Assembly: GCF_002368195.1 (NCBI RefSeq)
Contig: NZ_AP018178.1
Coordinates: 6,956,645 to 7,020,644 of the forward strand
From: Calothrix sp. NIES-2100
GTDB taxonomy: Bacteria; Cyanobacteriota; Cyanobacteriia; Cyanobacteriales; Nostocaceae
Direction: 5' to 3'
Length of the DNA stretch: 64,000 nt
In this document: positions 9,041-17,053 of the stretch, in pieces
Layout of the letters: the number at the start of each line of letters is the position of its first letter
Position numbering within the stretch: the first letter of the stretch is position 1
Notes under the pieces: model-generated
Databases searched by the model: none
Told to the model about the DNA's origin: nothing
What the model saw: only the letters and a program-made list of their open reading frames with translations
Made by a program: the position numbers and the translations under genes

Positions 9041-9552
9041 CAATTAATACTCATCACCCATGTTCCCAGATAACGTAATAGTGGCACATCACCAGGGGAA
9101 AGAATTTGGCAGTTAAAATAGTAAATTCCGCCAAAACTTGGGTTTTTGACATTAGATAATACTACTTCCACTTTACTACCTGCTGGTACTGGTTCTTGGG
9201 GATAAATTTGAATCACGCGACCTTCTTTATCCCACTTCACCTCGGAAAGGGGAACAGCTTTGCCTTTGACCATCACCTCAACCTGTTTGGGGTCAAAATT
9301 CCCTTTGTAATAATCAGGGTATGTAATCGCAAATTGCGCTACAGCTAATTTCATTTTTTGGGCGGGAATTCTTAGTATATATCTATCCCAACCATCAGCT
9401 TGTCCACCAAAATCTAGGCGATAGGGTAGCTGATTTTCGCCTTTGACTCCGCTAAATAATGTCAATCCTGGTAAACCCTGTGCCCAGCTTACAGCTTGAA
9501 AACCCGTTAGCAAACAGCTAGTCACGGCTAAGGTAGAAAGTAAACGTCGCAT
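9040..9552 (-). CDS. DUF2808 secreted protein
   Basis: A 170-residue protein with a clear signal peptide (MRRLLSTLAVTSCLLTGFQA, probable cleavage near VSWAQG). A single beta-rich domain typical of DUF2808 follows: the IPAQKMKLAVAQFAITYPDYY core, VKWDKEGRVIQIYPQEPVPAG, and a C-terminal IYYFNCQI segment. The family is almost confined to cyanobacteria and is periplasmic or surface-located. No function is established. It is monocistronic, with repeat-rich flanks. Confidence 0.85.
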   Translation of the reverse strand: MRRLLSTLAVTSCLLTGFQAVSWAQGLPGLTLFSGVKGENQLPYRLDFGGQADGWDRYILRIPAQKMKLAVAQFAITYPDYYKGNFDPKQVEVMVKGKAVPLSEVKWDKEGRVIQIYPQEPVPAGSKVEVVLSNVKNPSFGGIYYFNCQILSPGDVPLLRYLGTWVMSIN

Positions 9553-10365
9553 ATTTTAAGCTCCTCTCTCAGATAGTATGTTAGTTATTTAAATCACTAC
9601 AAGTTTAGTCTTTGCCACTAAACAGTAGTCCAGAATTTACTCAAAATAGACGACAAATACCAGTTAGAAGTGCCGCTTGTTGAGGATATCTGAATAAGAG
9701 CTTTTTAAGTAATATTTCTGACATAATTTTTCTTCACCTCACTACCATTACGTACTAGCAATTTGATTTCCCAGGTTCTTAGTCAGCACGCTCGCGTCCT
9801 AGCTACAAAGCTAGAAAGGAAGACGAACTGTCTTTTTGAACATAGATAGAAACACAGTTGGGATGAGATTGTGTTTCTGAATATGTATAAGTGTATCTAA
9901 CTTGTAAGAGTTTTGTGATAAAAATTGAGTGATACAATGAGCGATCGCTCTTTAACTTGGGTTAAATTGAGAAAACAGAGCGGGAATCCCAGTAGTAACC
10001 CTTCAGAATTTAGTTGAGAAATTCTTAAGTTTTTCTAATTCGATGCATATTGCACTATCTAATAGAAGAATACAAAATTTTCCCATCCCGAAAATAAGCT
10101 GAAGACACAGAAAAAAAGGCTGAAGTATAAAGGATGAAGTATGAAATTAAGGCGACCATAATGCGAAAAGTTGAAGTTTTGTGTTGCCAGGGTTAAGAAA
10201 CATCAAACAAGTTGCATCGAGGCTTGTACAAATTCTTACTTCATCCTTCATCCTTTCTTCAACAATGGCTGAAATTCCCGGCATATGCAGCATGAAAGCG
10301 GGGAATAGGGCAGCAAAGAAATAGCATATTTGGCAAAGATTAGGTATTTATCTTCAGGAGATTTC
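9553..10365. other. long intergenic region upstream of the transhydrogenase operon
   Basis: About 800 bases without a credible gene. It holds two adjacent stem-loops at 9799-9837 (listed separately) and one GCGATCGC at about 9941. Heptamer-like AGGATGA/AGTATGA units at about 10120-10145 are complementary to ACTTCATCCTTCATCCTTTC units at about 10237-10260. Promoters for pntA (rightward) and the DUF2808 gene (leftward) must lie here, but I cannot place them by eye. Confidence 0.55.
9799..9837 (+). ncRNA. candidate small RNA 3' end: two stem-loops with T-run
   Basis: CTAGCT (9799-9804) pairs with AGCTAG (9809-9814). A second stem, AAGAC (9820-9824) with GTCTT (9830-9834), is followed by more T. 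The second hairpin plus T-run looks like a short intrinsic terminator in a gap with no gene upstream on this strand. Short stems make this tentative. Confidence 0.2.
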
Positions 10366-11529
10366 ATGAGAATAGCAGTTGCCAAAGAAATCGAAGTTGG
10401 TGAACGGCGCGTAGCATTAATTCCTGATATCGTTGCCCGATTGGTAAAACAAGGGTTAGAAATTTGGGTAGAAACAGGTGCGGGAGAGCGATCGTTTTTT
10501 AGTGATTCTGCCTATGAAGCAGCAGGAGCTAAAATTATCGCTGATACTGCTAAATTATGGGGTGAAGCTGATATTTTATTGAAAGTCGGTTCTCCACAAG
10601 AAAGGGAAAATGGACGTTCCGAAATTGATTTTCTCAAAGTAGGAGCTGTATTAATTAGCTTCCTAAATCCCTTAGGTAATCCTTTGGTGGTGCAGCAATT
10701 GGCAGCTCGCCAAATTACAGCTTTGAGTATGGAAATGATTCCCCGAACTACCAGGGCGCAAAGCATGGATGCCTTATCTTCACAAGCGTCCCTAGCGGGT
10801 TATAAATCTGTATTAATTGCCGCCGCTGCATTACCGAAATATTTCCCGATGCTGACTACAGCCGCAGGCACGATCGCTCCAGCGAAAGTATTTATTATGG
10901 GAGCAGGCGTAGCCGGATTGCAAGCGATCGCCACCGCTAGACGCTTGGGTGCAGTGGTAGAAGCCTTTGATATTCGTCCCGCCGTCAAAGAAGAAGTCCA
11001 AAGCTTAGGAGCAAAATTCGTCGAAGTCAAACTCGAAGAAGAAACCGTTGCAGCTGGCGGCTACGCCAAAGAAATTTCCGAAGCTAGCAAACAACGTACT
11101 CAAGAACTTGTCAGCGAACACGTTAAAAATGCTGACGTGGTGATCACAACCGCCCAAGTACCAGGGAAAAAAGCACCATTACTAGTTACCGAAGAAATGG
11201 TGAAACAGATGAAACCCGGTTCAGTAATCGTAGATTTAGCCGCCGAACAGGGTGGTAACTGCGCCTGCACCTCACCTGGTAGAGACATCGTGTACAACGG
11301 CATTACCATTATCGGGCCGATCAATTTGCCATCATCAATGCCCGTCCACGCCAGCCAATTGTATGCCAAAAACCTCACATCATTGATGCAATTGCTGATT
11401 AATAAAGAAAAAGCTTTGCACGTAGACTTTAGCGATGACATCGTTGATGCAGCTTGCGTCACCCATGCAGGTGAAATTCGCAATCAACGAGTCAGTGAAG
11501 CATTAGCAGCTTTGAAAGTTAAGGGATAG
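10366..11529 (+). CDS. pntA: NAD(P) transhydrogenase alpha subunit, part 1 (NAD-binding)
   Basis: A 387-residue soluble domain I of proton-translocating transhydrogenase, which binds NAD(H). It begins MRIAVAKEIEVGERRVALIP and keeps the NAD site around VFIMGAGVAGLQAIATARRLGA and the RAQSMDALSSQA loop. ATG 10366 is preceded by AGGAG at 10356-10360; the TTG at 10330 is rejected. In cyanobacteria the alpha subunit is split as in Rhodospirillum. The second part and the beta subunit follow at 12010 and 12300. The enzyme couples NADH/NADP+ hydride transfer to proton flux. Confidence 0.93.
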   Translation: MRIAVAKEIEVGERRVALIPDIVARLVKQGLEIWVETGAGERSFFSDSAYEAAGAKIIADTAKLWGEADILLKVGSPQERENGRSEIDFLKVGAVLISFLNPLGNPLVVQQLAARQITALSMEMIPRTTRAQSMDALSSQASLAGYKSVLIAAAALPKYFPMLTTAAGTIAPAKVFIMGAGVAGLQAIATARRLGAVVEAFDIRPAVKEEVQSLGAKFVEVKLEEETVAAGGYAKEISEASKQRTQELVSEHVKNADVVITTAQVPGKKAPLLVTEEMVKQMKPGSVIVDLAAEQGGNCACTSPGRDIVYNGITIIGPINLPSSMPVHASQLYAKNLTSLMQLLINKEKALHVDFSDDIVDAACVTHAGEIRNQRVSEALAALKVKG

Positions 11530-12009
11530 GGGCATGGGGCATGGGGCATGGGGCATTGGGCAGAGGGGCATGGGGGAAAGGGATTTGAGTAAAAAGGCTC
11601 ATTCATAGAGTTCAGAACCTCATTCACGGAGTTGGGAACCTGATTAATCAAGTTCAAAGCCTCATTCACGGAGTTGGGAACCTGATTAATCGAGTTCAAA
11701 GACTCGTTAATGGAGTTGCGAACCTGATTAATCGAGTTCAAAGCCTCATTCACGGAGTTGCGAACCTGATTAATCGAGTTCAAAGCCTCATTCACGGAGT
11801 TGGGAACCTGATTAATCGAGTTCAAAGCCTCATTCACAGAGTTGGGAACCTGATTAATGAAGTTCAAAGCCTCATTCACGGAGTTACGAACTTGATTAAT
11901 GAAGTTCAAAGCCTCATTCACGGAGTTGCGAACCCTCATTCCCCTGCCCCCATGCCCAATGCCCCATGCCCAATGCCCAATGCCCATTTACACAAGGAGT
12001 TTTGATTTC
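11530..12009. repeat. 42-bp tandem array flanked by TGGGCAT heptamers, inside the pnt operon
   Basis: TGGGCAT-type heptamers at 11530-11570 and 11945-11988 flank about eight imperfect 42-bp units at about 11596-11937. A representative stretch is CATTCACGGAGTTGGGAACC then TGATTAATCGAGTTCAAAGC. The unit equals six heptamers or 14 codons. The minus strand therefore reads as repeated NSVNEALNSINQV over 167 codons, which I take as a by-product. The array separates pntA from pntAB. A good ribosome site, AAGGAG (11994-11999), follows it. Confidence 0.85.
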
Positions 12010-12303
12010 ATGACAGAGGCATTACTTGCTGCTTTGTTTGTATTTGTGCTGGCATCTTTTATTGGGTTTGAAGTTATCAACAAAGTGCCGCCTACTTTAC
12101 ACACTCCCTTAATGTCGGGATCGAATGCGATTTCTGGGATTTCTGTACTGGGGGCGATCGTGGCTTCTGGTGCTAGAGAAACAAGTGTGTCAGTGATTCT
12201 CGGTTTAATTGCCGTAGTACTAGCGACAGTCAACGTTGTCGGTGGCTTCCTAGTTACAGACAGAATGTTGGAAATGTTTAAGAAAAAGGAGATTAAGGCG
12301 TGA
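12010..12303 (+). CDS. pntAB: NAD(P) transhydrogenase alpha subunit, part 2 (membrane)
   Basis: A 97-residue membrane part of the split alpha subunit. It starts MTEALLAALFVFVLASFIGF, with helices near 4-22, 35-55 and 58-80, and NKVPPTLHTPLMSGSNAISG as the conserved cytoplasmic loop. I chose ATG 12010, ten bases after AAGGAG. The frame runs upstream to 11899 only through the repeat array. Its TGA overlaps the GTG of pntB (GTGA at 12300-12303), implying coupling. Confidence 0.93.
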   Translation: MTEALLAALFVFVLASFIGFEVINKVPPTLHTPLMSGSNAISGISVLGAIVASGARETSVSVILGLIAVVLATVNVVGGFLVTDRMLEMFKKKEIKA

Positions 12304-13703
12304 GCGATTTTCTACCAACTGGGATTCAGTTAACGTACTTAGTCGCTGCATCCTTATTTATCCTGGGTTTAAAAAAGCTGGGTTCACCTGCGACAGCGAG
12401 GAACGGTAATGTTGTCGCCGCCGTGGGGATGTTGCTGGCAATTGTCGCTACAATGCTAGATCAGCATGTGTTGAACTACGAGATGATTTTGTTAGGCTTG
12501 GCGATCGGATCGGGGATTGGTGCGATCGCAGCTTACAAAGTCCAAATGACGGAAATGCCCCAAATGGTGGGTTTACTCAATGGTTTGGGTGGTGCAGCTT
12601 CCGCATTAGTCGCTGTTGCGGAATTCTGGCGGTTATTGGATTCTGGCTTACCTGTACCCCTTGATATCAACATCTCCATGCTTTTGGATGTGTTAATCGG
12701 TGGTGTTACCTTCACAGGTAGTTTTCTCGCCTTTGCCAAATTGCAAGGTTTAATCAGCGGTTCCCCGATTACATTTCCTTTCCAACAACCATTTAACCTT
12801 TTACTGCTGGGTGCTTATATCGTCGGTAGTGCCTACTTAATCATCACACCAGATAGCCTACCCATATTCTTAGCAGTAGTTGCTGTTTCCTTAATATTGG
12901 GTGTAATGTTCGTCATCCCCATTGGTGGTGGCGATATGCCTGTGGTAATTTCGCTGTTGAACTCCTTATCAGGGATAGCAGCATCTGCCGCAGGTTTCGT
13001 GGTGATGAATAATATGTTAATCATCGCTGGGGCATTGGTGGGAGCCTCCGGAATCATTCTCACCGAAATTATGTGTAAAGCAATGAACCGCTCCCTATTT
13101 AGCGTGCTGTTCAGCGCTTTTGGTACAGGCGAAGCGGCTGGTGGTGCGGCGGCTGGTGGTGCAACCGATCAAACAGTTCGCAGCATCGATCCGGAAGAAG
13201 GCGCGATGATGTTGGGTTATGCCCGTTCTGTGGTAATTGTGCCTGGTTATGGGATGGCGGTTGCTCAAGCACAACATAGCGTGCGGGAATTGGCAGATCA
13301 ACTAGAACGCATGGGTGTTGATGTTAAGTATGCCATTCACCCGGTTGCTGGGAGAATGCCGGGGCACATGAACGTGTTGCTGGCTGAGGCGAATGTGGCT
13401 TATACCCAGTTGTATGACATGGATGATATTAATCCCCAATTTGAACAAGCAGATGTAGCTTTAGTAATTGGGGCTAATGATGTGGTAAATCCGGCGGCGC
13501 GTACTGATGTAAATAGCCCGATTTATGGTATGCCAATTTTGGACGTAGATAAAGCGAGACAGACAATTGTAATTAAGCGCGGGATGAGTACAGGTTTTGC
13601 CGGTGTAGATAATGAGTTGTTCTACAAGGATAAAACTACGATGCTCTTTGGTAGCGCGAAGGATATGGTGGCGAAGTTGGTTTCGGAAGTGAAGCAGCTT
13701 TAA
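12300..13703 (+). CDS. pntB: NAD(P) transhydrogenase beta subunit
   Basis: A 467-residue beta subunit. The N-terminal membrane domain (about 1-270) has eight or more hydrophobic helices. The C-terminal NADP-binding domain III contains VVIVPGYGMAVAQAQHSV, the HPVAGRMPGHMNVLLAEA segment and DVALVIGANDVVNPAA, all hallmarks of PntB. The start is GTG 12300, overlapping pntAB by four bases. A strong intrinsic terminator follows at 13756-13793. Confidence 0.94.
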   Translation: MSDFLPTGIQLTYLVAASLFILGLKKLGSPATARNGNVVAAVGMLLAIVATMLDQHVLNYEMILLGLAIGSGIGAIAAYKVQMTEMPQMVGLLNGLGGAASALVAVAEFWRLLDSGLPVPLDINISMLLDVLIGGVTFTGSFLAFAKLQGLISGSPITFPFQQPFNLLLLGAYIVGSAYLIITPDSLPIFLAVVAVSLILGVMFVIPIGGGDMPVVISLLNSLSGIAASAAGFVVMNNMLIIAGALVGASGIILTEIMCKAMNRSLFSVLFSAFGTGEAAGGAAAGGATDQTVRSIDPEEGAMMLGYARSVVIVPGYGMAVAQAQHSVRELADQLERMGVDVKYAIHPVAGRMPGHMNVLLAEANVAYTQLYDMDDINPQFEQADVALVIGANDVVNPAARTDVNSPIYGMPILDVDKARQTIVIKRGMSTGFAGVDNELFYKDKTTMLFGSAKDMVAKLVSEVKQL

Positions 13704-13755
13704 CGAACCGCGAAGACACGAAGGGCGCGAAGTAAAGAAATAACTAGAGAGTTAG

Positions 13756-13793
13756 CTTGCCTTTTGATTTGAGAATTTAAAGGCAAGTTTTTT
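13756..13793 (+). terminator. intrinsic terminator of the pnt operon
   Basis: CTTGCCTTT (13756-13764) pairs perfectly with AAAGGCAAG (13779-13787), followed by six T (13788-13793). It lies 53 bases after the pntB stop, between convergent genes. Confidence 0.88.
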
Positions 13794-13825
13794 ACTCAAG
13801 TCAAAAATCTTGTAAATTAGGGTAA

Positions 13826-14227
13826 TCAATTTGAGTTAAGCCAATAAGCTCCAATTTCATGACCATCTAGGTCTTTAACAGAAGTAGTATAGGAGCCGTC
13901 TGCGCTGAAACCAGGCTTTTCAACTTCAGTAGCGCCGTTTGCAATAGCAGTTGTAAAAAACATATCTACTGCAATCTGATTTCCTGCTCTCAAACTAAGC
14001 GAACTGCTAAAAAGTTGAGTAGTCTCTGAAGAATAGTCTGGAGATTCAACAATTGACAACATTTTTAAATCTTCATCTAAACCGTATTCTGCTTCATGTC
14101 TACCTTGTGCTTCAATTTCATTCCAGCGTGTAACCCCCAATGTTGCCATTACAATATCATAGAACGCCAAGCTACGCTCAAAATCAGATACGGAAAAACT
14201 AGGATATAAGTTGGTAGTAACTCTCAT
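13826..14227 (-). CDS. VOC (glyoxalase/dioxygenase-fold) family protein
   Basis: A 133-residue single VOC module pair. It starts MRVTTNLYPSFSVSDFERSL with AFYDIVMATLGV, the usual first beta-alpha unit, and ends with DGSYTTSVKDLDGHEIGAYW, where the His and Glu of the second half are metal-ligand candidates. Such proteins act on small molecules or give resistance, and the substrate cannot be read from sequence. It is convergent with pntB and has no operon partner. Confidence 0.8.
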   Translation of the reverse strand: MRVTTNLYPSFSVSDFERSLAFYDIVMATLGVTRWNEIEAQGRHEAEYGLDEDLKMLSIVESPDYSSETTQLFSSSLSLRAGNQIAVDMFFTTAIANGATEVEKPGFSADGSYTTSVKDLDGHEIGAYWLNSN

Positions 14228-14341
14228 TTTTTGTGAATTTTAGAACTAGATTTACATAATTCCAAATGTAACATAAATAAAAAACTTACTTAGTCCAATC
14301 TAATAAACATAATTTATTTATTGTGTGCATGATATTTAACG

Positions 14342-14740
14342 TTATTTGTATTGGTCACACTCTTTCGCGTAAATACCACCACTATACATATGTTTACCCC
14401 GTTCCCGTTTATCTTCTTCCATACATTCTTGATATTTTTGGTAGGAAGACTTTTCAAATTGCTGGGGATTCAACATTACATAAAAATAACCAAATGTTAT
14501 GATTGAAAGGAAAATTGCTAACGTTAAGTTTAAGCTGAGGTCTTTAGCTTTATCATCTTTTTTTACTTGCTCGGAATTTTTTCCAGTTATTACCTGAGTT
14601 ATAATATCAGCTAGAAAAACACAAAAGAAAGAGATGATAATAGTCATAAACAAATTAATATAAATACAATATAAAAAGCATAGTAAAAATAATAAGTATA
14701 AGATAGTAGATAAACATCCTGGTTTCTTATTGTGATTCAT
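14342..14740 (-). CDS. small membrane protein of unknown function
   Basis: A 132-residue protein I do not recognise. Hydrophobic stretches at about 9-30, 31-52 and 70-89 suggest three membrane helices. A charged Lys/Asp linker lies between the second and third helix. The C-terminal tail (SSYQKYQECMEEDKRERGKH) is hydrophilic with two Cys. The gene is markedly AT-rich compared with its neighbours, which fits an accessory gene. Confidence 0.55.
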   Translation of the reverse strand: MNHNKKPGCLSTILYLLFLLCFLYCIYINLFMTIIISFFCVFLADIITQVITGKNSEQVKKDDKAKDLSLNLTLAIFLSIITFGYFYVMLNPQQFEKSSYQKYQECMEEDKRERGKHMYSGGIYAKECDQYK

Positions 14741-15257
14741 TTTGGTTTCTATTGGCTATTCATGAAAAGAATAAAACTGATAATTATAAACGGATTTATA
14801 TGTTACAACAAGATTCTATCTTTAATTAAAGTAAGTAGTTAGATAGGCAAGAATTAATTTAAACTATGTAATAAAATTTAAAACAGTCAAAGTCCTTGTG
14901 ATTGCTTCGTTAAACTCAGTTTCACTCGCAATGACATTCTTATAAATTTCCCCACCCACCTATTTATAGTACTTAAGGTAAGCGATCGCCACTCACCCAC
15001 TATCATGAGATCGCTCTCTTCTTCCTCTGTGTCCTCTGCGCCTCTGCGGTTCGTTAAAAAAAAGCGATCACTTGCAAAACTTCACCGTGCGATCGCCCTT
15101 TCTCCTCTTCCTTTGCGCCTTTGCGACTTTGCGTGAACCAAAAAAAGCGATCGCCTTTCACGCGCAAAAATGCGATCGCCCTCTTCTTACTTTGCGCCTT
15201 TGCGCCTTTGCGTGAACCAAAAAAAGCGATCGCCTTTCACGCGCAAAAATGCGATCG
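14741..15257. other. intergenic region with HIP1-rich direct repeats
   Basis: AT-rich at first, with half of a GTCATTGCG-type repeat at about 14894-14937 (TTGCTTCGTTAAACTCAG then CTCGCAATGACA). From about 14985 it becomes dense in GCGATCGC sites and CTTTGCGCCT heptamers. A block of about 70 bases is directly repeated (about 15112-15182 and 15191-15258), each copy containing AAAAAAAGCGATCGCC and CACGCGCAAAAATGCG. I see no gene. Confidence 0.65.
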
Positions 15258-15611
15258 CTAATTTGTTGGTTGAGAAAGATTTAAAACCACAGCTAATGCT
15301 TGAGAAACTAGTTGCATTTCTGAATTGGATAGATGACCAAGTTTTTTCACTAATCTGGTTTCTGAAACTGAACGGATTTGAAAAGTATCCACAGCAGAAA
15401 CTTTAGCTAAACCATTATCTGCACTTGCTTCCAGTCGCACCATCCAAGGTCTAATTGCATATCTTTCTTTCCAATCCGTAACCGGGACAATCACCTTCAA
15501 AGGCAAAATTCCAATAGCATCATCATTTACTATGATACAAGGACGTTTCTTGCTAATTTCCGTCCCTATAGTTGGATCTAAATTCACTAACCAGACTTCA
15601 CCTCTGTACAT
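15258..15611 (-). CDS. MazF/PemK-type toxin (endoribonuclease family)
   Basis: A 117-residue protein starting MYRGEVWLVNLDPTIGTEIS, followed by KKRPCIIVNDD and LPLKVIVPVTDW, the strand pattern of MazF/PemK mRNA interferases. ATG 15611 overlaps the end of the antitoxin gene by 14 bases; longer starts back to 15683 lie deep inside that gene and are unlikely. Together they form a type II toxin-antitoxin pair. The gene ends at a HIP1-rich repeat block. Confidence 0.82.
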   Translation of the reverse strand: MYRGEVWLVNLDPTIGTEISKKRPCIIVNDDAIGILPLKVIVPVTDWKERYAIRPWMVRLEASADNGLAKVSAVDTFQIRSVSETRLVKKLGHLSNSEMQLVSQALAVVLNLSQPTN

Positions 15612-15870
15612 AAGTCCCTGAGTTGTGTAAGTCTTCATCTGGATATTCGTAAAAATCTTCTCCATCCAAATCAGAAAAGACATTTAATTCACCATCAGGT
15701 GCATAATCTGCAATCGCTGTCATTGCAGCTAGTGTTAAATGGCGTTTTTGCTCATCTTTAGTAAGTGAATATTGCTCTTGAAGTACCAATTTCAAAGCTG
15801 CTTCAGCTATTTTTAGGCGATCGCTTACACTTAGATTTTCAAGTGCTTGGAGAATTTCCTGAGTTTCCAT
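15598..15870 (-). CDS. putative antitoxin paired with the MazF-type toxin
   Basis: A 90-residue acidic protein (METQEILQALENLSVSDRLK, then IAEAALKLVLQEQ...). It is common in cyanobacteria immediately before MazF/PemK genes. The N-terminal half is helical. The C-terminal part is acidic (FSDLDGEDFYEYPDED) and probably wraps the toxin. No classic DNA-binding motif is obvious. The 14-base overlap with the toxin gene supports joint translation and autoregulation of the pair. Confidence 0.75.
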   Translation of the reverse strand: METQEILQALENLSVSDRLKIAEAALKLVLQEQYSLTKDEQKRHLTLAAMTAIADYAPDGELNVFSDLDGEDFYEYPDEDLHNSGTYVQR

Positions 15871-16052
15871 GTTAATTCATTCATACTAATGAAATTATAG
15901 GGTTAACAGTATGCGTTAGCACAGCTTACAGCAGGTATCGCCCCTTGTCTTCTCGCTTTGCGCCTTTGCGCCTACCCTGCGGGAAGCCGCTCCGCGTCTA
16001 TGCGTGAGACAAAAAAGCGATCGCTATTAAATTAAATGATATAAATCTAACT

Positions 16053-16952
16053 ATGATAGACCACGATCGCCTATTTAAAGAACTGCTCACCACCTTCTTC
16101 TGGGAATTTATCGAGCTATTTTTCCCAGAGATTACCGTTTATCTGGAAAGAGACTCCATCTCATTCCTTGATAAAGAAGTATTTACTGATGTTACGGCTG
16201 GTGAAAAATATGAAACTGATTTAGTAGTCAAAGCCAGATTTAGAGGACAAGAATCTTTCTTTCTCGTACATCTAGAACATCAAGCTTATTATCAAGAAGC
16301 CTTTGATTTGCGGATGTATCGCTACTTTGCCAGATTGTATGAAAAATACGCTCTCCCCGTTTATCCCATCGCCTTATTTTCCTACGATAGCCCTAAAAAA
16401 ACTGAACCCAACCTTCATCAGGTAGCATTTCCCAATAAAGTTGTTTTGCAATTCAACTATGATGTCATCCAGTTGAATCGGCTGAATTGGCGAGAATACT
16501 TGCAACAACAGAATCCCGTAGCTAGTGCGCTCATGGCTAAAATGAATATAGCACCACAAGACCGCCCCAGAGTAAAATCTGAGTGTCTGCGTCTATTAGC
16601 TACGTTACAGCTAGATCCAGCAAGAGTACAACTGATTTCCGGGTTTATTGACACCTACCTACGGCTAAATGCTCGAGAAAAAGAAATTTTCCAGACTGAA
16701 ATTGCTCAATTTGAACCAATTCAACAAGAGGTAGTTATGCAAATTGTCACAAGTTGGATGGAGGAAGGGATACAACAAGGAGAATTGAAAGTAATTCAGC
16801 GTCTATTAACAAGGCGAATTGGTGAGATTACTCCGGAATTACAAGAGCAATTGCGTAGGTTATCATCAACTCAATTAGAGGATTTAGCAGAAGTTTTACT
16901 AGATTTCTCTTCGGAAGCTGATCTAGTGGCTTGGTTGCAACAGTCACAATGA
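16053..16952 (+). CDS. Rpn/PD-(D/E)XK-like protein with C-terminal DUF4351
   Basis: A 299-residue protein of a large cyanobacterial family. The N-terminal domain (about 1-200) starts MIDHDRLFKELLTTFFWEFI and has a nuclease-like core: D56 in ETDLVVKARF and E75 in LVHLEHQAYY. This fits the Rpn/YhgA group, related to recombination-promoting nucleases. The C-terminal DUF4351 (about 240-297) contains LLTRRIGEITPELQEQLRRL. Members are multicopy and behave as accessory genes. The actual target is unknown. It is convergent with the GAF kinase. Confidence 0.8.
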   Translation: MIDHDRLFKELLTTFFWEFIELFFPEITVYLERDSISFLDKEVFTDVTAGEKYETDLVVKARFRGQESFFLVHLEHQAYYQEAFDLRMYRYFARLYEKYALPVYPIALFSYDSPKKTEPNLHQVAFPNKVVLQFNYDVIQLNRLNWREYLQQQNPVASALMAKMNIAPQDRPRVKSECLRLLATLQLDPARVQLISGFIDTYLRLNAREKEIFQTEIAQFEPIQQEVVMQIVTSWMEEGIQQGELKVIQRLLTRRIGEITPELQEQLRRLSSTQLEDLAEVLLDFSSEADLVAWLQQSQ

Positions 16953-17053
16953 AATACATCCTCTGTATTCACAAAGCCTACAGCAAAAATTTAGGAGCGA
17001 TCGCACTTTGAGAGTAGGATTCTCTATAATGGCGATCGCCTAGGTAAAATTTG

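Noticed and set aside
11596..11937. CRISPR-like periodic repeats
   Set aside because: Units are contiguous and imperfect, with no unique spacers of constant length and no cas genes nearby. They are simple tandem repeats.
11484..11987. 167-residue minus-strand frame with 14-residue repeats (NSVNEALNSINQV)
   Set aside because: It is the translation of the 42-bp intergenic array, runs into the end of pntA and through TGGGCAT heptamers, and has no ribosome site. A 42-base unit keeps frames open automatically.
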